A stretch of DNA of 64,000 nucleotides from Paenibacillus larvae subsp. larvae (lineage in GTDB: Bacteria > Bacillota > Bacilli > Paenibacillales > NBRC-103111). Made by a program: the position numbers and the translations under genes. Numbering within the stretch: position 1 is the stretch's first letter; every line of letters begins with the position of its first letter. Where the stretch lies: contig NZ_CP019687.1 of NCBI RefSeq assembly GCF_002003265.1, forward strand, positions 3,911,501-3,975,500, in the 5' to 3' direction. The notes below the pieces were generated by a model. The model made no database searches, had not been told where the DNA came from, and saw only the letters and a program-made list of their open reading frames with translations. Shown here piece after piece: positions 9,632 to 18,989 of this stretch.

Positions 9632-10579
9632 TTGGAACTTCCACATCTTGTTCTACACGACCGTACAGATGACTATGCTATTAGCTTGGCCAACCGGATA
9701 CGTACCCTGCTGGATGCTGATCCCGCTTCCCGGCTCTCCTTGATGATTGACTATACGGATAGCAAATCCTGTGTACATTTAAAGTTCAGGCCGCCTACTT
9801 CCGGAAAGCCGCTTCAGGTGGATGTGGTCCGGGTAAACCGGTACATAGCACAGGCTCTAGCCGAACATATTGTGATGGAAGAGGAAAAGCACCTGGTGAA
9901 AGCATTTATAACAGAGGGTCTAAAGAAGCTCCCGTCCGCAAATTTAGAGATGATTCACGATTTTTGCATTGAACTGTTGAACGGGGAAGGAGAATCTGCA
10001 GAGTTGGGCAAAAAAGAGGGGGTTGCTTACAGCTCATCATTCAGGCGTCAGCAAAAACTGGCCGATGCCGTTGAAACATATTTGCAGGAAAACAGGCGGC
10101 TGCATGTAGAAGGTTTCATGCGCTTCCGGCTTAATGACTATATGAACGATTTACGGGAGGTTGTAGAATATGCGTTTGAAGAATACCGGATGGAACAGCA
10201 GTATCAGGAATTCATAGCCTTACTGAAATATTTTGTGTATATCCAGGAAACCAAAATTCAGGCTGTCCATCTTATTCACAAAGGTGGTCATGAATTCACG
10301 ATATTGGACGAGCAATTGAAACCTATTCATACGGGTACCACAGAAACGTCCATTACTTTGGAAATGATTGAGAAGGATATGAATTTTGAGGACATGATTG
10401 TCAGTACTCTAATTACTGTCTCGCCGGAAAATATTTATATCCATACCCGTGAACCCGAACTGACGATCATCAAGACCATCATGCAAATCTATGAGGATCG
10501 GACAACACTTTGTTCCTATTGCAGGCAGTGCCAGCCCTTTTTAGGAAAACCGGATAAGCAGGATCAGTTCTACCCTTGA
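9632..10579 (+). CDS. ytxC: putative sporulation protein YtxC
   Basis: 315 residues, no signal peptide or membrane helix, charged and mostly helical, with an HFCIELL/SFRRQQKLADAV-type core and a C-terminal CSYCRQC segment. It matches YtxC in overall character and in position: Bacillus also has ytxC next to thrS. The molecular function is unknown; the family name comes from sporulation-associated expression. The TTG at 9632 is preferred because AAAGGAGTGA precedes it. Earlier in-frame starts back to 9506 lack a good site. The thrS promoter overlaps its stop codon, so the two genes are transcribed separately. Confidence 0.75.
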   Translation: MELPHLVLHDRTDDYAISLANRIRTLLDADPASRLSLMIDYTDSKSCVHLKFRPPTSGKPLQVDVVRVNRYIAQALAEHIVMEEEKHLVKAFITEGLKKLPSANLEMIHDFCIELLNGEGESAELGKKEGVAYSSSFRRQQKLADAVETYLQENRRLHVEGFMRFRLNDYMNDLREVVEYAFEEYRMEQQYQEFIALLKYFVYIQETKIQAVHLIHKGGHEFTILDEQLKPIHTGTTETSITLEMIEKDMNFEDMIVSTLITVSPENIYIHTREPELTIIKTIMQIYEDRTTLCSYCRQCQPFLGKPDKQDQFYP

Positions 10580-10604
10580 CCACGGGAAGCCGCATGCTTA
10601 TAAT
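10576..10604 (+). promoter_or_regulatory. thrS promoter
   Basis: TTGACC (10576-10581), 17-bp spacer, TATAAT (10599-10604): near-consensus SigA promoter overlapping the end of ytxC. Initiation is expected near 10611. Confidence 0.85.
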
Positions 10605-10610
10605 GAAAGA

Positions 10611-10918
10611 ATAAAGAAGCTAGGTATGATGCAAATGGCAGTAATCAAAGACATGAATGTTTTGTCCGAGGCTGTTGCAGAGAGAGAAGCATTAGCTGAA
10701 AGCTTCTTCAGCTTAAGCCTAACATTTACCCCTTTGTAGCCGTAATGTGGAACGTCTGGTTTTCCTGCTTTACAGGAACCGGCCAGTATATATTACCGGA
10801 TCATTCCCGTTACCGAATGTTAAAATGAGGATCAGCCGTCCATTAGACGGTTTGGTCGAAATTAGGGTGGAACCACGAGAAGAATTGCACTCGTCCCTTC
10901 CGGGAAGAGTGCTTTTTT
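10611..10918 (+). promoter_or_regulatory. T-box riboswitch of thrS
   Basis: About 300 nt of leader ending in the T-box itself, AGGGTGGAACCACGAG (10864-10879), followed by a terminator whose stem is GCACTC (10887-10892) and GAGTGC (10907-10912) plus a T-run. Uncharged tRNA-Thr should pair with the T-box bulge and favour the antiterminator. The specifier codon was not assigned with certainty; an ACC at 10728-10730 is a candidate. Confidence 0.92.
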
Positions 10919-10961
10919 GTGTTCAAATGAAAAGAGATGTATCTAGCAAGGAGGACTCGTT

Positions 10962-12911
10962 ATGATTCAAGTAACTTTGCCAAATGGGGCCATTAGAGAA
11001 TATCCGAAAGGTACTACTGTTGGAGAAGTAGCAGCTTCCATCTCAAGCGGTTTGAAAAAGCAGGCTGTTGCCGGAAAAATGGACGGGCAGCCGGTTGATC
11101 TAAGCCGCCCGATTGAGTACAATGCCGCAGTGGAAATATGGACCCTGGATTCCGAGGAAGGTTTGGAAGTGTACCGTCACAGCACCGCTCACCTGATGGC
11201 GCAGGCCCTTAAACGCATTTACGGGGAAAAAGCAGTTAAACTAGGTATCGGTCCGGTAATTGAAGGCGGTTTTTACTATGATATTGATATGGAGACATCC
11301 CTCACACCTGAGGATCTGGGCAAGATTGAAAAAGAAATGGAAAAAATCATTAAAGAGGATCTTCCAATCACCCGCCGTGTTGTCAGTAAGGAAGAGGCTA
11401 TTCGGATTTATGAGGAGATAGAGGATCCGCTTAAGCTGGAATTGATTCATGAGTTCCCGGAAGATGCAACGATCACCATTTATGATCAGGGTGAATTTTT
11501 TGACTTGTGCCGCGGCCCGCATCTCCCATCAACTGGCCGCATCAAAGCGTTCAAATTGCTCAGTGTTGCCGGGGCCTATTGGCGTGGAGACTCAGACAAT
11601 AAAATGCTTCAGCGGATTTACGGAACGGCATTTCCGAAAAAATCCCAGTTGAAAGAACATTTGCACCTGCTTGAAGAAGCCAAAAAACGTGACCACCGCA
11701 AACTTGGCAAAGATCTAAAGATTTTCAGCTTCTCGCGCGAGGTTGGACAAGGGCTTCCGCTATGGCTTCCTAATGGAGCCACAATCCGGCGGACGCTGGA
11801 ACGTTATATTGTTGATTTGGAGGAGAAGCTTGGCTATCAGCATGTATACACACCAGTACTGGCCAACGTGGACCTGTATAAAACTTCCGGCCATTGGGAG
11901 CATTACCGGGAGGACATGTTCCCCCCTATGCAGCTTGATAATGAAGAACTTGTGCTTCGTCCGATGAACTGTCCGCATCATATGATGGTTTATAAAAATG
12001 AACTGCACAGCTACAGGGATCTTCCTATCCGGATAGCTGAACTTGGAACTATGCACCGCTATGAGATGTCAGGAGCATTGACCGGATTGCACCGCGTCAG
12101 GGCGATGACTTTAAATGACGCCCATATTTTCTGCCGTCCTGATCAGATCAAAGAAGAATTTGCCCGTGTTATTACCTTAATCCGCCAAGTGTATGCTGAC
12201 TTTGGCATCACAGATTACAGATTCCGCCTTTCTTATAGGGATCCTCAAGATACAGATAAATATTTCCCGAATGATGAAATGTGGGAAATGTCCCAGCGTA
12301 TGTTGAAAGAAGTGGTTGAAGAGCTCCGTCTTCCTTATTATGAAGCAGAAGGGGAAGCAGCATTCTATGGGCCTAAGCTGGATGTGCAGATTAAAACAGC
12401 TTTGAAAAAAGAGGAAACCCTATCCACCGCACAGCTCGACTTTTTGCTCCCTGAACGATTTGAGCTGGAATATGTAGGTGAGGATGGACAAAAGCACAGA
12501 CCGGTCGTAATTCACCGGGGCATAGTAAGCACAATGGAACGTATGACAGCCTTCCTGCTTGAAAACTTTGCGGGGGCACTGCCAACATGGCTCTGTCCGG
12601 TTCAGGCTAAAATACTGCCTGTTTCGTCTGCCTTCAATGATTATGCAAAGGAAATGGAAGATCGCCTGAAGCAAGCAGGCATCCGTGTTGCCGCCGATCT
12701 GCGCAATGAGAAGCTCGGGTACAAAATCCGTGAGTCCCAACTTGAAAAGGTTCCGTTTATGCTGGTGGTGGGTGAAAATGAAAAACAATCCGGTTCCTTC
12801 TCGGTCCGCCGCAGAGGAGAGGGAGACCTTGGAGTTCATTCCGCAGATGCCCTGATTCAAATGATCCGGGAAGAGATTGACACAAAAAAAGTGCAGCCAA
12901 TATCTGAATAA
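10962..12911 (+). CDS. thrS: threonyl-tRNA synthetase
   Basis: 649-residue class II synthetase charging tRNA-Thr. Domains in order: TGS (about 1-62), editing/SAD region ([11 protein letters not shown] with zinc-type histidines, about residues 75-230), catalytic core and C-terminal anticodon-binding domain. The zinc-ligand motif MNCPHH has C337. Class II motif 3 is seen in [11 protein letters not shown]. The start at 10962 has a canonical AAGGAGG site. It is controlled by the T-box leader and ends at a strong terminator. Confidence 0.97.
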   Translation: MIQVTLPNGAIREYPKGTTVGEVAASISSGLKKQAVAGKMDGQPVDLSRPIEYNAAVEIWTLDSEEGLEVYRHSTAHLMAQALKRIYGEKAVKLGIGPVIEGGFYYDIDMETSLTPEDLGKIEKEMEKIIKEDLPITRRVVSKEEAIRIYEEIEDPLKLELIHEFPEDATITIYDQGEFFDLCRGPHLPSTGRIKAFKLLSVAGAYWRGDSDNKMLQRIYGTAFPKKSQLKEHLHLLEEAKKRDHRKLGKDLKIFSFSREVGQGLPLWLPNGATIRRTLERYIVDLEEKLGYQHVYTPVLANVDLYKTSGHWEHYREDMFPPMQLDNEELVLRPMNCPHHMMVYKNELHSYRDLPIRIAELGTMHRYEMSGALTGLHRVRAMTLNDAHIFCRPDQIKEEFARVITLIRQVYADFGITDYRFRLSYRDPQDTDKYFPNDEMWEMSQRMLKEVVEELRLPYYEAEGEAAFYGPKLDVQIKTALKKEETLSTAQLDFLLPERFELEYVGEDGQKHRPVVIHRGIVSTMERMTAFLLENFAGALPTWLCPVQAKILPVSSAFNDYAKEMEDRLKQAGIRVAADLRNEKLGYKIRESQLEKVPFMLVVGENEKQSGSFSVRRRGEGDLGVHSADALIQMIREEIDTKKVQPISE

Positions 12912-12922
12912 AATCTTATTAG

Positions 12923-12953
12923 AAAAAGAGCCGATGAAAAGGCTCTTTTTTTG
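12923..12953 (+). terminator. intrinsic terminator after thrS
   Basis: AAAAAGAGCC pairs with GGCTCTTTTT, followed by more T. Confidence 0.9.
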
Positions 12954-13053
12954 CATAATTTTCCCTTGTCTTTGGTAATAATACCTTTATCTTCTAGTAA
13001 ATGTTTAATCCTCAACAAGAATGGACACCTTTATTAGTAGGAGGGGGGATTTT

Positions 13054-13737
13054 ATGCTGCATCAATTAAATGCCAAGTGGTTAAGCATGATCATGGCTTT
13101 CAATGTAGCTCTGATATTAGGAGGACAAAACCAGGCCGCCGTTCCAGGAGAGGCATTAATAGAGCGGACTTCTTCTTTAGAACAAAGGGAAGCCAAGGAT
13201 AATTCCAAAACCGCCGCTATTAAAGAAGTGAACATCTCATTAGTGCCTAAACTTGGACCGGATCAAGCGGCGGGTGCCAGCTCCCAAAGTTATAAATTTA
13301 CACCTGTATTACAGCATGATTTACAGCGCTATCAAGCTATTGAAGTGGTTGCAACAGGTTACTATGCGGGTGTGGAATCTACAGGCAAGCATCCGGGGCA
13401 TCCGGAATACGGAATTACCCGATCAGGGATTAAGGTAAAGCGGGACGAAAGCGGTTTGTCTACAATTGCAGCTGACCCCAAAATCTTCCCGATGGGATCT
13501 GTTTTGTATATACCAGGGTATGGTTACGGTATCGTAGCTGATACAGGAGGTGCCATTAAAGGGAAAAAAATTGACTTGTTTTACAATACCAAAGAAGATA
13601 TTTATAAAGAATGGGGTAAAAAAAAGCTGAATGTTTATCTGGTGAAAAAAGGAGACGGGAAAGTGAATCAAAAGAAATGGAATGAACTGGTTCAGGAAAT
13701 TTTCTTACAAAAAACACCGGATACCCCGAAACTATAG
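13054..13737 (+). CDS. secreted 3D-domain protein (YuiC/MltA-like fold)
   Basis: 227 residues with an N-terminal signal/anchor (MLHQLNAKWLSMIMAFNVAL). A low-complexity linker follows, then a C-terminal 3D domain (about residues 100-195) named for its three Asp: IAADPKIFPMG, VADTGGAIKG and KKIDLFY. Such domains are found in Rpf-like and YuiC-type murein lytic enzymes acting on the wall in stationary phase or germination. The start at 13054 is chosen for its GGAGGGGGG site; the upstream ATG at 13021 has none. Monocistronic. Confidence 0.82.
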   Translation: MLHQLNAKWLSMIMAFNVALILGGQNQAAVPGEALIERTSSLEQREAKDNSKTAAIKEVNISLVPKLGPDQAAGASSQSYKFTPVLQHDLQRYQAIEVVATGYYAGVESTGKHPGHPEYGITRSGIKVKRDESGLSTIAADPKIFPMGSVLYIPGYGYGIVADTGGAIKGKKIDLFYNTKEDIYKEWGKKKLNVYLVKKGDGKVNQKKWNELVQEIFLQKTPDTPKL

Positions 13738-13738
13738 A

Positions 13739-13778
13739 AAAAAAATAGTCGTACCCTTTTGGGGGGACTATTTTTTTG
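13739..13778 (+). terminator. intrinsic terminator after the 3D gene
   Basis: AAAAATAGTC and GACTATTTTTTT flank a G/C-rich loop. The T-run is seven long. Confidence 0.88.
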
Positions 13779-13855
13779 TTTAAAGGAGATATCTTTACCA
13801 ACATAAAAGAAGGCCAAAACATCCACAATAGGTTTAAGGGGAGGTGATTTTGATA

Positions 13856-14147
13856 ATGAAAAATAAAAACAAACAAAACAGAAAAGCATTTGCCGACACT
13901 GAATTCGCAAGCGAAGCAGGAGCAAACACAACCGCTGCCGACACTGAATTCGCAAGCGAAGCAGGAGCAAACAGAACCGCTGCCGACACTGAATTCGCAA
14001 GCGAAGTAAGAGCAAACAGAACTTCTGCGGATACTGAATTTGCAAATGAAGTAACCAGCAAACAGAACCGCTGCGGACACTGAATTTGCAAATGAAGTAA
14101 CAGCAAACAAGAAATTCCGGCAAGAAAATAGGAATACTTGCAGATAA
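13856..14147 (+). pseudogene. gamma-type small acid-soluble spore protein, frameshifted
   Basis: The TEFASE repeats are the hallmark of gamma-type SASPs (SspE family), Gln/Asn-rich spore proteins that bind no DNA and are degraded as an amino-acid reserve at germination. The start at 13856 (MKNKNKQNRKAF) follows AAGGGGAGGTGA. In the fourth repeat, GTAACCAGCA (14051-14060) carries one C more than the same place in the fifth repeat (GTAACAGCA). This throws translation out of frame, giving a 75-residue product ending NRCGH. Removing one C restores a fifth repeat and a stop at 14145-14147, for a 96-residue protein. Confidence 0.8.
13892..14117 (+). repeat. five tandem 45-bp repeats in the SASP gene
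   Basis: Units begin at 13892, 13937, 13982, 14027 and 14073. Each encodes 15 residues of the form ADTEFASEAGANRTA. Unit 4 is 46 bp long because of the extra C. Units 1 and 2 are nearly identical in DNA, as expected for slippage or recombination. Confidence 0.9.
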
Positions 14148-14157
14148 CATGGTACAA

Positions 14158-14196
14158 ACAGGAAGGAGAAGCACACGCTTCTCCTTCCTGTTTTTT
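14158..14196 (+). terminator. intrinsic terminator after the SASP gene
   Basis: Fifteen-bp perfect stem ACAGGAAGGAGAAGC / GCTTCTCCTTCCTGT, 4-nt loop, then T-run. Confidence 0.93.
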
Positions 14197-14307
14197 CTAA
14201 ACTGGACTCGGTCCCGAGACTGAGACAACTTTCCCGCTTCGGTCTCTTTTCTCCTGGTGACTACTTAGGTAAACTGAGAATATCAAAAAGTCATGGAGGA
14301 AGTACGG

Positions 14308-15342
14308 ATGAACAGACATGTGCTGCGCAATGTGATTTGGGGACTTGTGCTCATCGGACTAGGGGTTATATTCATTTTATTCCTTACCGGCACTTTTGAT
14401 TTTGATAAGGATGCAGGAGATTTTATAGCAGAGATTTTTACAACATACTGGCCTGTTTTACTTATCGTTGGAGGCCTATCCGGAGTACTTTCAAGCACAA
14501 AGGATTATGGGTCTCATATTGGAAGCATGGTCCTGGTGGCTATCGGAAGTTTTTTCCTGATGCGTAATCTAGGCATGCCTTTCGCTGAACATATAAAGGA
14601 TATCTGGAAATTTATTATTCCTGCTATCCTGATTGGAACAGGTCTTAGCTTTCTGTTAAATCCGGGCCGCCAGACCACACGCCAGAATCATTACGAAGAA
14701 TACAAAGAGGACTACAAAGACTATGAATGGCAGGACAAAAATTTTGATCACCGTCCTCCTTATGAAAGTTCCCAATCAGACCCCAAAGAAGGGAAAGAGG
14801 AAATAAAAGAATGGAAGGAGAACCTGAAGGATTGGAAAAACGATTGGAAGTATCAGCAAAAAAATAAAAGAAAACGTAAACTTGATGAGGAGGAAAATGA
14901 TTATCAGACGAAAGACTTTCCTCCACCTGACTATGACCCTATGTTTGCCTCCAATCCAAGACAAACTGAAAACCGGTCTGGATTCATAGGGGATATTCGA
15001 ATCGGAGGAGATTATTGGGAACTTCACCCAATGAACATTTCCTATTTTATTGGGGATACCAAAATCGACATGACCAAAGCCATGATCCCATACGGCCGAA
15101 CCGATATTCATATCTCAGCTTTTATCGGGGATGTAAAAATCTTTTTGCCTAATGATATTGACCTTGAAGTAAAAGTGAAGGCTTCTTCTGTAATCGGGGA
15201 TATGAAAATTATGGACCGGCGGGAAGACGGACTCTTGCGGAGTATGAATTATCAAACTCCCTTTTATGGGGACGGTTTAAAACAGCTTGTAATTCATGTT
15301 AGTTTATTTATTGGTGACGTGTCAGTAAAGAAGGTGGGATAA
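14308..15342 (+). CDS. liaF: LiaF-like membrane regulator
   Basis: 344-residue membrane protein preceding a LiaS/LiaR pair. The N-terminal part has four hydrophobic helices (residues about 7-110). A long charged linker rich in Lys, Glu and Trp follows, then a C-terminal beta-rich domain with repeated FIGDxKI strands (GFIGDIRI, YFIGDTKI, AFIGDVKI, VIGDMKI, LFIGDVSV) typical of LiaF/YvqF. In Bacillus, LiaF holds the LiaS kinase inactive until cell-envelope stress such as lipid II-binding antibiotics. The start at 14308 is set by GGAGGA 7 nt upstream. It is 3 nt from liaS, so clearly one operon. Confidence 0.88.
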   Translation: MNRHVLRNVIWGLVLIGLGVIFILFLTGTFDFDKDAGDFIAEIFTTYWPVLLIVGGLSGVLSSTKDYGSHIGSMVLVAIGSFFLMRNLGMPFAEHIKDIWKFIIPAILIGTGLSFLLNPGRQTTRQNHYEEYKEDYKDYEWQDKNFDHRPPYESSQSDPKEGKEEIKEWKENLKDWKNDWKYQQKNKRKRKLDEEENDYQTKDFPPPDYDPMFASNPRQTENRSGFIGDIRIGGDYWELHPMNISYFIGDTKIDMTKAMIPYGRTDIHISAFIGDVKIFLPNDIDLEVKVKASSVIGDMKIMDRREDGLLRSMNYQTPFYGDGLKQLVIHVSLFIGDVSVKKVG

Positions 15343-15345
15343 CAA

Positions 15346-16380
15346 GTGCTGCAAAAACTGAAAAACGTCAATATCAAATGGCAGCTTGTTTCCTATATTC
15401 TAATATCGAATCTTCTGACTGCCGCGCTTCTTCTCATAACCTTTCTCACCTTTCAGCTTCAGGAAAAAGGAATTCTATGGACGATCCTGATTGTACTTGC
15501 AGTCCTGATGCTTTCCGTGGTTGTCGGATATAAAGCCGCAAGAACGGTCCAACGGAAACTGGACCAACTGCAGGAAGCCATGTTGGAAGTATCCAAAGGC
15601 AACTTTTCCAGCCGGATCAAGGTTCAATCTTCAGATCCCTTCAATGATATTGAACAGGTTTTCAATGTAATGGCGAAATCTATGGAACAGCGTGTTCAAA
15701 TGCTGCAAAAGCTGGGGGAAAAAAGTTCGTTATCTGAAAAGGAAACTAAGCAGGAAGCTATAATGGAAGAACGGAGAAGACTGGCCAGAGATTTACACGA
15801 TACTGTAAGTCAGGAACTGTTTGCGATTCATATGTCCGCCTCTTCTCTTCCTAAGATTTGCGAAGTAAATCCAAGGGGGGCTGAGCATGTAATGCAGCAG
15901 CTGATCCAGATGTCGCATCATGCCCAGAAACAGATGAGGGGGCTTATTTCCCAACTGAGACCGATTGAACTGAACGGAAGTACACTGGAGGAGGCGATCG
16001 GACGATGGTTTCTGGAATATTGCCGGGCAAACGAACTTCAGGGCCATTTGGAAGTGGAGCTCAATGAGCCCATGTCGGAACCTATAGAACAACAGCTGTT
16101 CTTAATTATCCAGGAGGGGATGGCCAATATTGTCAAGCATGCGGCAGCTTCGGAAGTTTATTTATCCATCCATGAGCTGGAGCACCAGTATGTCATGCAG
16201 CTCCAGGATAATGGACATGGATTTGAACAAAAATCAGTAACTTCTGCTTCTCATGGACTGGCTACAATGAGGGAGCGTTCGGAGAAATTGGGCGGAACGA
16301 CAGAAATCATAAGTAAACAAGGAGCCGGAACAAGGGTAAAGGTGCAGATTCCCAAGTTTCCGGAACATGTGGAAGGATGA
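15346..16380 (+). CDS. liaS: LiaS-like sensor histidine kinase
   Basis: 344 residues, initiated by GTG. Two closely spaced membrane helices (about 12-62) with hardly any extracellular loop make it an intramembrane-sensing kinase. A HAMP region, a HisKA_3 dimerisation domain with phospho-acceptor H151 (RRRLARDLHDTVSQE) and a HATPase_c domain (N-box IIQEGMANIVKHA, G-box DNGHGF) follow. The partners are LiaF upstream and LiaR 12 nt downstream. The predicted stimulus is envelope damage. Confidence 0.92.
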   Translation: MLQKLKNVNIKWQLVSYILISNLLTAALLLITFLTFQLQEKGILWTILIVLAVLMLSVVVGYKAARTVQRKLDQLQEAMLEVSKGNFSSRIKVQSSDPFNDIEQVFNVMAKSMEQRVQMLQKLGEKSSLSEKETKQEAIMEERRRLARDLHDTVSQELFAIHMSASSLPKICEVNPRGAEHVMQQLIQMSHHAQKQMRGLISQLRPIELNGSTLEEAIGRWFLEYCRANELQGHLEVELNEPMSEPIEQQLFLIIQEGMANIVKHAAASEVYLSIHELEHQYVMQLQDNGHGFEQKSVTSASHGLATMRERSEKLGGTTEIISKQGAGTRVKVQIPKFPEHVEG

Positions 16381-16392
16381 GGGGGAAAAGGA

Positions 16393-17055
16393 ATGAACAG
16401 CGCAATTCGGGTCATGATTGTAGATGATCATGATATGGTTAGGATGGGATTGAAAACGTATATTATGCTGGATCCGGAGTTGGAAGTATGCGCTGAGGCT
16501 TCAGATGGAAAAGCTGCGGTTGCTCTCCTTGAGCAAATGGCGGAGGAGGAACGTCCTCAGGTTATCCTGATGGATCTGATGATGCCTAATATGAATGGCA
16601 TTGAAACAACCAGGCTGGTTACCGAAACCTATCCTTCCATTAAGGTTGTAATGCTAACCAGCTTTCTGGAGGAAGACAAGGTTCTGAAAGCCATTGAGGC
16701 GGGAGCAACAAGTTATGTATTGAAGACGGTTTCTTCGGAACAGTTAATTGAAGGAATCCATAAAGCCTCCCAGGGGATACCGGAAATGAATCCGGAAGTT
16801 TCCCTCGCCCTTACCAGAGGGCTCAGACAAAGAAATGCCCAGCCCGATGAGGAAGGCCTTACGATTCGTGAAAAAGAAGTGCTTCTTCTAATAGCCGACG
16901 GGAAAACCAACAAAGACATTGCTGAAGAACTACATATCAGCATTAAGACCGTAAAAACCCACGTCAGCAATTTGCTGATGAAATGTGAACTTGATGACCG
17001 TACTCAGCTCGCTATCTATGCCCACAGGAAAGGATGGGTACAAAATCCTTCTTAA
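16393..17055 (+). CDS. liaR: LiaR-like NarL/FixJ response regulator
   Basis: 220 residues: receiver domain with phospho-acceptor D61 (VILMDLMMPNMNG) and conserved TS/K switch residues, then a LuxR-type helix-turn-helix (LTIREKEVLLLIADGKTNKDI). It is phosphorylated by the upstream kinase. In Bacillus the regulon includes liaIH, but no liaIH was seen in this window. Third gene of liaFSR, ended by a terminator at 17086-17116. Confidence 0.93.
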   Translation: MNSAIRVMIVDDHDMVRMGLKTYIMLDPELEVCAEASDGKAAVALLEQMAEEERPQVILMDLMMPNMNGIETTRLVTETYPSIKVVMLTSFLEEDKVLKAIEAGATSYVLKTVSSEQLIEGIHKASQGIPEMNPEVSLALTRGLRQRNAQPDEEGLTIREKEVLLLIADGKTNKDIAEELHISIKTVKTHVSNLLMKCELDDRTQLAIYAHRKGWVQNPS

Positions 17056-17085
17056 GAGAATCCATATGACATGCTTATTCTGAAA

Positions 17086-17116
17086 AGCCGGGACCAGGTT
17101 TAAAGCCCGGTTTTTT
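17086..17116 (+). terminator. intrinsic terminator after liaR
   Basis: CCGGG / CCCGG stem with a 13-nt loop and six T. Confidence 0.75.
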
Positions 17117-17320
17117 GCCGTAAACTAGGGAACAATTGGCATAATGCGAAAGAAGAATTTCTGTAAAGCTTCTTGTTTCTTCACGACCGCATAGATTTTA
17201 ACTGCCATTTATGCTTTTTTAATGTATGCTTAAGGAAGAGGGTCCATTATAAAGATAAGACGATCGCGGTTAAATGAAACCGTCGAGATAGAGAAACCCA
17301 ATGTTATGGAGGACGAAACC

Positions 17321-18829
17321 ATGGACGATCAAAACAAACGTAATCTTCATGATCCGGATCAGCCGGATAACAAAAATGCCGGATACACTCCTTCCGGTTC
17401 ATCGGATCCGGAAATATCATCTTATTACTATTCTTCCGGACAAAATTCTTCCGAAAAGTATGAGAGGACCGGAGAACCTTCCACTTCCGTCCCCCCAGTG
17501 GCGAGTTCCGAGAGCACTCCCCGTGTGGATGTAACTCCTCCCCGCCCATTGAAGCCATTCGGCATAAGCGGGAATGGCGGGGACGGTTCAGGAAATTGGG
17601 GAGAAACCGGGAAGAAAAAGTCTTCCTTCAAAAGCCTTTTTGCCGCTTTTATGGCCGGTGTGGTACTTATTGGAGCATTGATGTGGGCCTCCGACTATTA
17701 TAATTGGTTTACCTCCAAGCAGGCTTTAAATCAGGGAACCGGCACAAACTCAGGCAAGGATACATCAAACAGAAATAATTCTTCCAATACATCACTGACG
17801 AGTGCCCGCCCTGACAACATTCCGGATATGGTGAAGCAGGCAAGTCCTGCAGTAGTTCGGATAGATTTATTGAAAAAGAATGGCGGTAAAAATCCGCTGG
17901 AAGATGATCCTTTCTTCGGACAATTTTTTGGAAATCAGGATCAACAGGACCAACAGAATCAAGACTCAATGAAGCTAATGGGAATCGGTTCCGGTTTTTT
18001 CTTTGATAAATCCGGCTACATTCTAACGAATCAGCACGTAATTGACGGAGCGGACGAGATTCAGGTTAAGGTTCAAGGTTATGATAAGCCTTTTACAGCC
18101 AAATTGGTTGGCAGCAGCTCTCAGCTTGACCTGGCCTGTCTGAAAATTGAAGGGGATAAAGATTTTCCATTCCTTGAATTGGGAGACTCGGATCAGGTAG
18201 AAGTTGGACAAAGGCTGGTTGCTGTAGGAAACCCAAGAGGGTATGATCATACCGTTACAACCGGTGTACTCAGCGCTAAAGAACGTACTATTCCCTATAT
18301 AGATAACAAAGGAGGAACTCGGAATTACGAACACTTGTTGCAGACCGATGCTTCCATTAATCCGGGGAACTCGGGAGGACCGTTGCTTAACATCAACGGA
18401 CAAGTGATAGGCATTAACACCATGATAAGCTCTAATGCTCAAGGTATTGGCTTTGCCATCCCGACCTCTGTTGTTAACTCCGTTTTGGAAAATCTTAAAA
18501 AAGGCGAAGAAATAGCCGTTCCTTATATCGGTATCGCCATGCAGGATGTATCTAAAGAAATGATACAGGAACTGAAGCTGAAAGATACAAACGGTGTCTT
18601 CGTTTACAAGGTAGAACGCAAATCTCCTGCTTTCGATGCAGGACTCCGCCAATATGACGTGATTACGGAAGTAAACGGTCAAGCAGTGAAGACGAAAGAA
18701 GAATTCAGTAAAATCGTGAATTCCTCGAAAGTCGGGGATCAGCTGAAGTTAAGCGTTATGAGAAACGGGCAGCAGACAGAGATTACCGTCAAGGTGGGAG
18801 ACCGTAATAAAGCTAAGACTCAGCAGTAG
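17321..18829 (+). CDS. htrA: HtrA/DegP-family membrane-anchored serine protease
   Basis: 502 residues. A long Pro/Ser/Gly-rich cytoplasmic N-terminus (about 1-105) and one membrane helix (about 106-127) are followed by a trypsin-like protease domain and a C-terminal PDZ domain. The catalytic triad is H239 (TNQHVID), D270 (SQLDLACL) and S351 (PGNSGGPLL). It degrades or refolds misfolded secreted proteins outside the membrane. The start at 17321 is preferred to the ATG at 17306 because GGAGG lies 8 nt before it. Acidic and Gln-rich segments around residues 200-220 are probably surface loops. Confidence 0.93.
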   Translation: MDDQNKRNLHDPDQPDNKNAGYTPSGSSDPEISSYYYSSGQNSSEKYERTGEPSTSVPPVASSESTPRVDVTPPRPLKPFGISGNGGDGSGNWGETGKKKSSFKSLFAAFMAGVVLIGALMWASDYYNWFTSKQALNQGTGTNSGKDTSNRNNSSNTSLTSARPDNIPDMVKQASPAVVRIDLLKKNGGKNPLEDDPFFGQFFGNQDQQDQQNQDSMKLMGIGSGFFFDKSGYILTNQHVIDGADEIQVKVQGYDKPFTAKLVGSSSQLDLACLKIEGDKDFPFLELGDSDQVEVGQRLVAVGNPRGYDHTVTTGVLSAKERTIPYIDNKGGTRNYEHLLQTDASINPGNSGGPLLNINGQVIGINTMISSNAQGIGFAIPTSVVNSVLENLKKGEEIAVPYIGIAMQDVSKEMIQELKLKDTNGVFVYKVERKSPAFDAGLRQYDVITEVNGQAVKTKEEFSKIVNSSKVGDQLKLSVMRNGQQTEITVKVGDRNKAKTQQ

Positions 18830-18864
18830 CGTTAGTAGTTTATGAAAAAGCTTTGATCAGGCAC

Positions 18865-18907
18865 AGGAAGCAGGAAGAGGCGGACATCCGCTGCCTGCTT
18901 CCTTTTT
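18865..18907 (+). terminator. intrinsic terminator after htrA
   Basis: AGGAAGCAGG / CCTGCTTCCT stem with T-run. Confidence 0.9.
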
Positions 18908-18936
18908 GCAATAAACGTTTTGATAAATGTTATAAT
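18906..18936 (+). promoter_or_regulatory. extended -10 promoter of the OmpR-type operon
   Basis: A perfect TATAAT (18931-18936) is preceded by TGT, an extended -10. The nearest -35 (TTGCAA at 18906) has a long 19-bp spacer. Confidence 0.6.
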
Positions 18937-18989
18937 ACAAGAGTGGACAGTTAAGAGAGGCAAAGAAAGGTAGAGAAAGGCGGGGCCTT

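Noticed and set aside
10747-10965. 72-codon ORF in the thrS leader
   Set aside because: Lies inside the T-box RNA.
13892-14117. CRISPR-like tandem repeat
   Set aside because: Units are contiguous without spacers and in frame; they encode SASP repeats.
14207-14218. LiaR operator (CTCGG-TC-CCGAG) before liaF
   Set aside because: Only 5-bp arms, and I could not match a LiaR consensus with confidence.
13556-14228. Long Cys/Phe-rich minus-strand ORFs over the SASP region
   Set aside because: Reverse-strand reading of the SASP tandem repeats and the 3D gene; no ribosome site.
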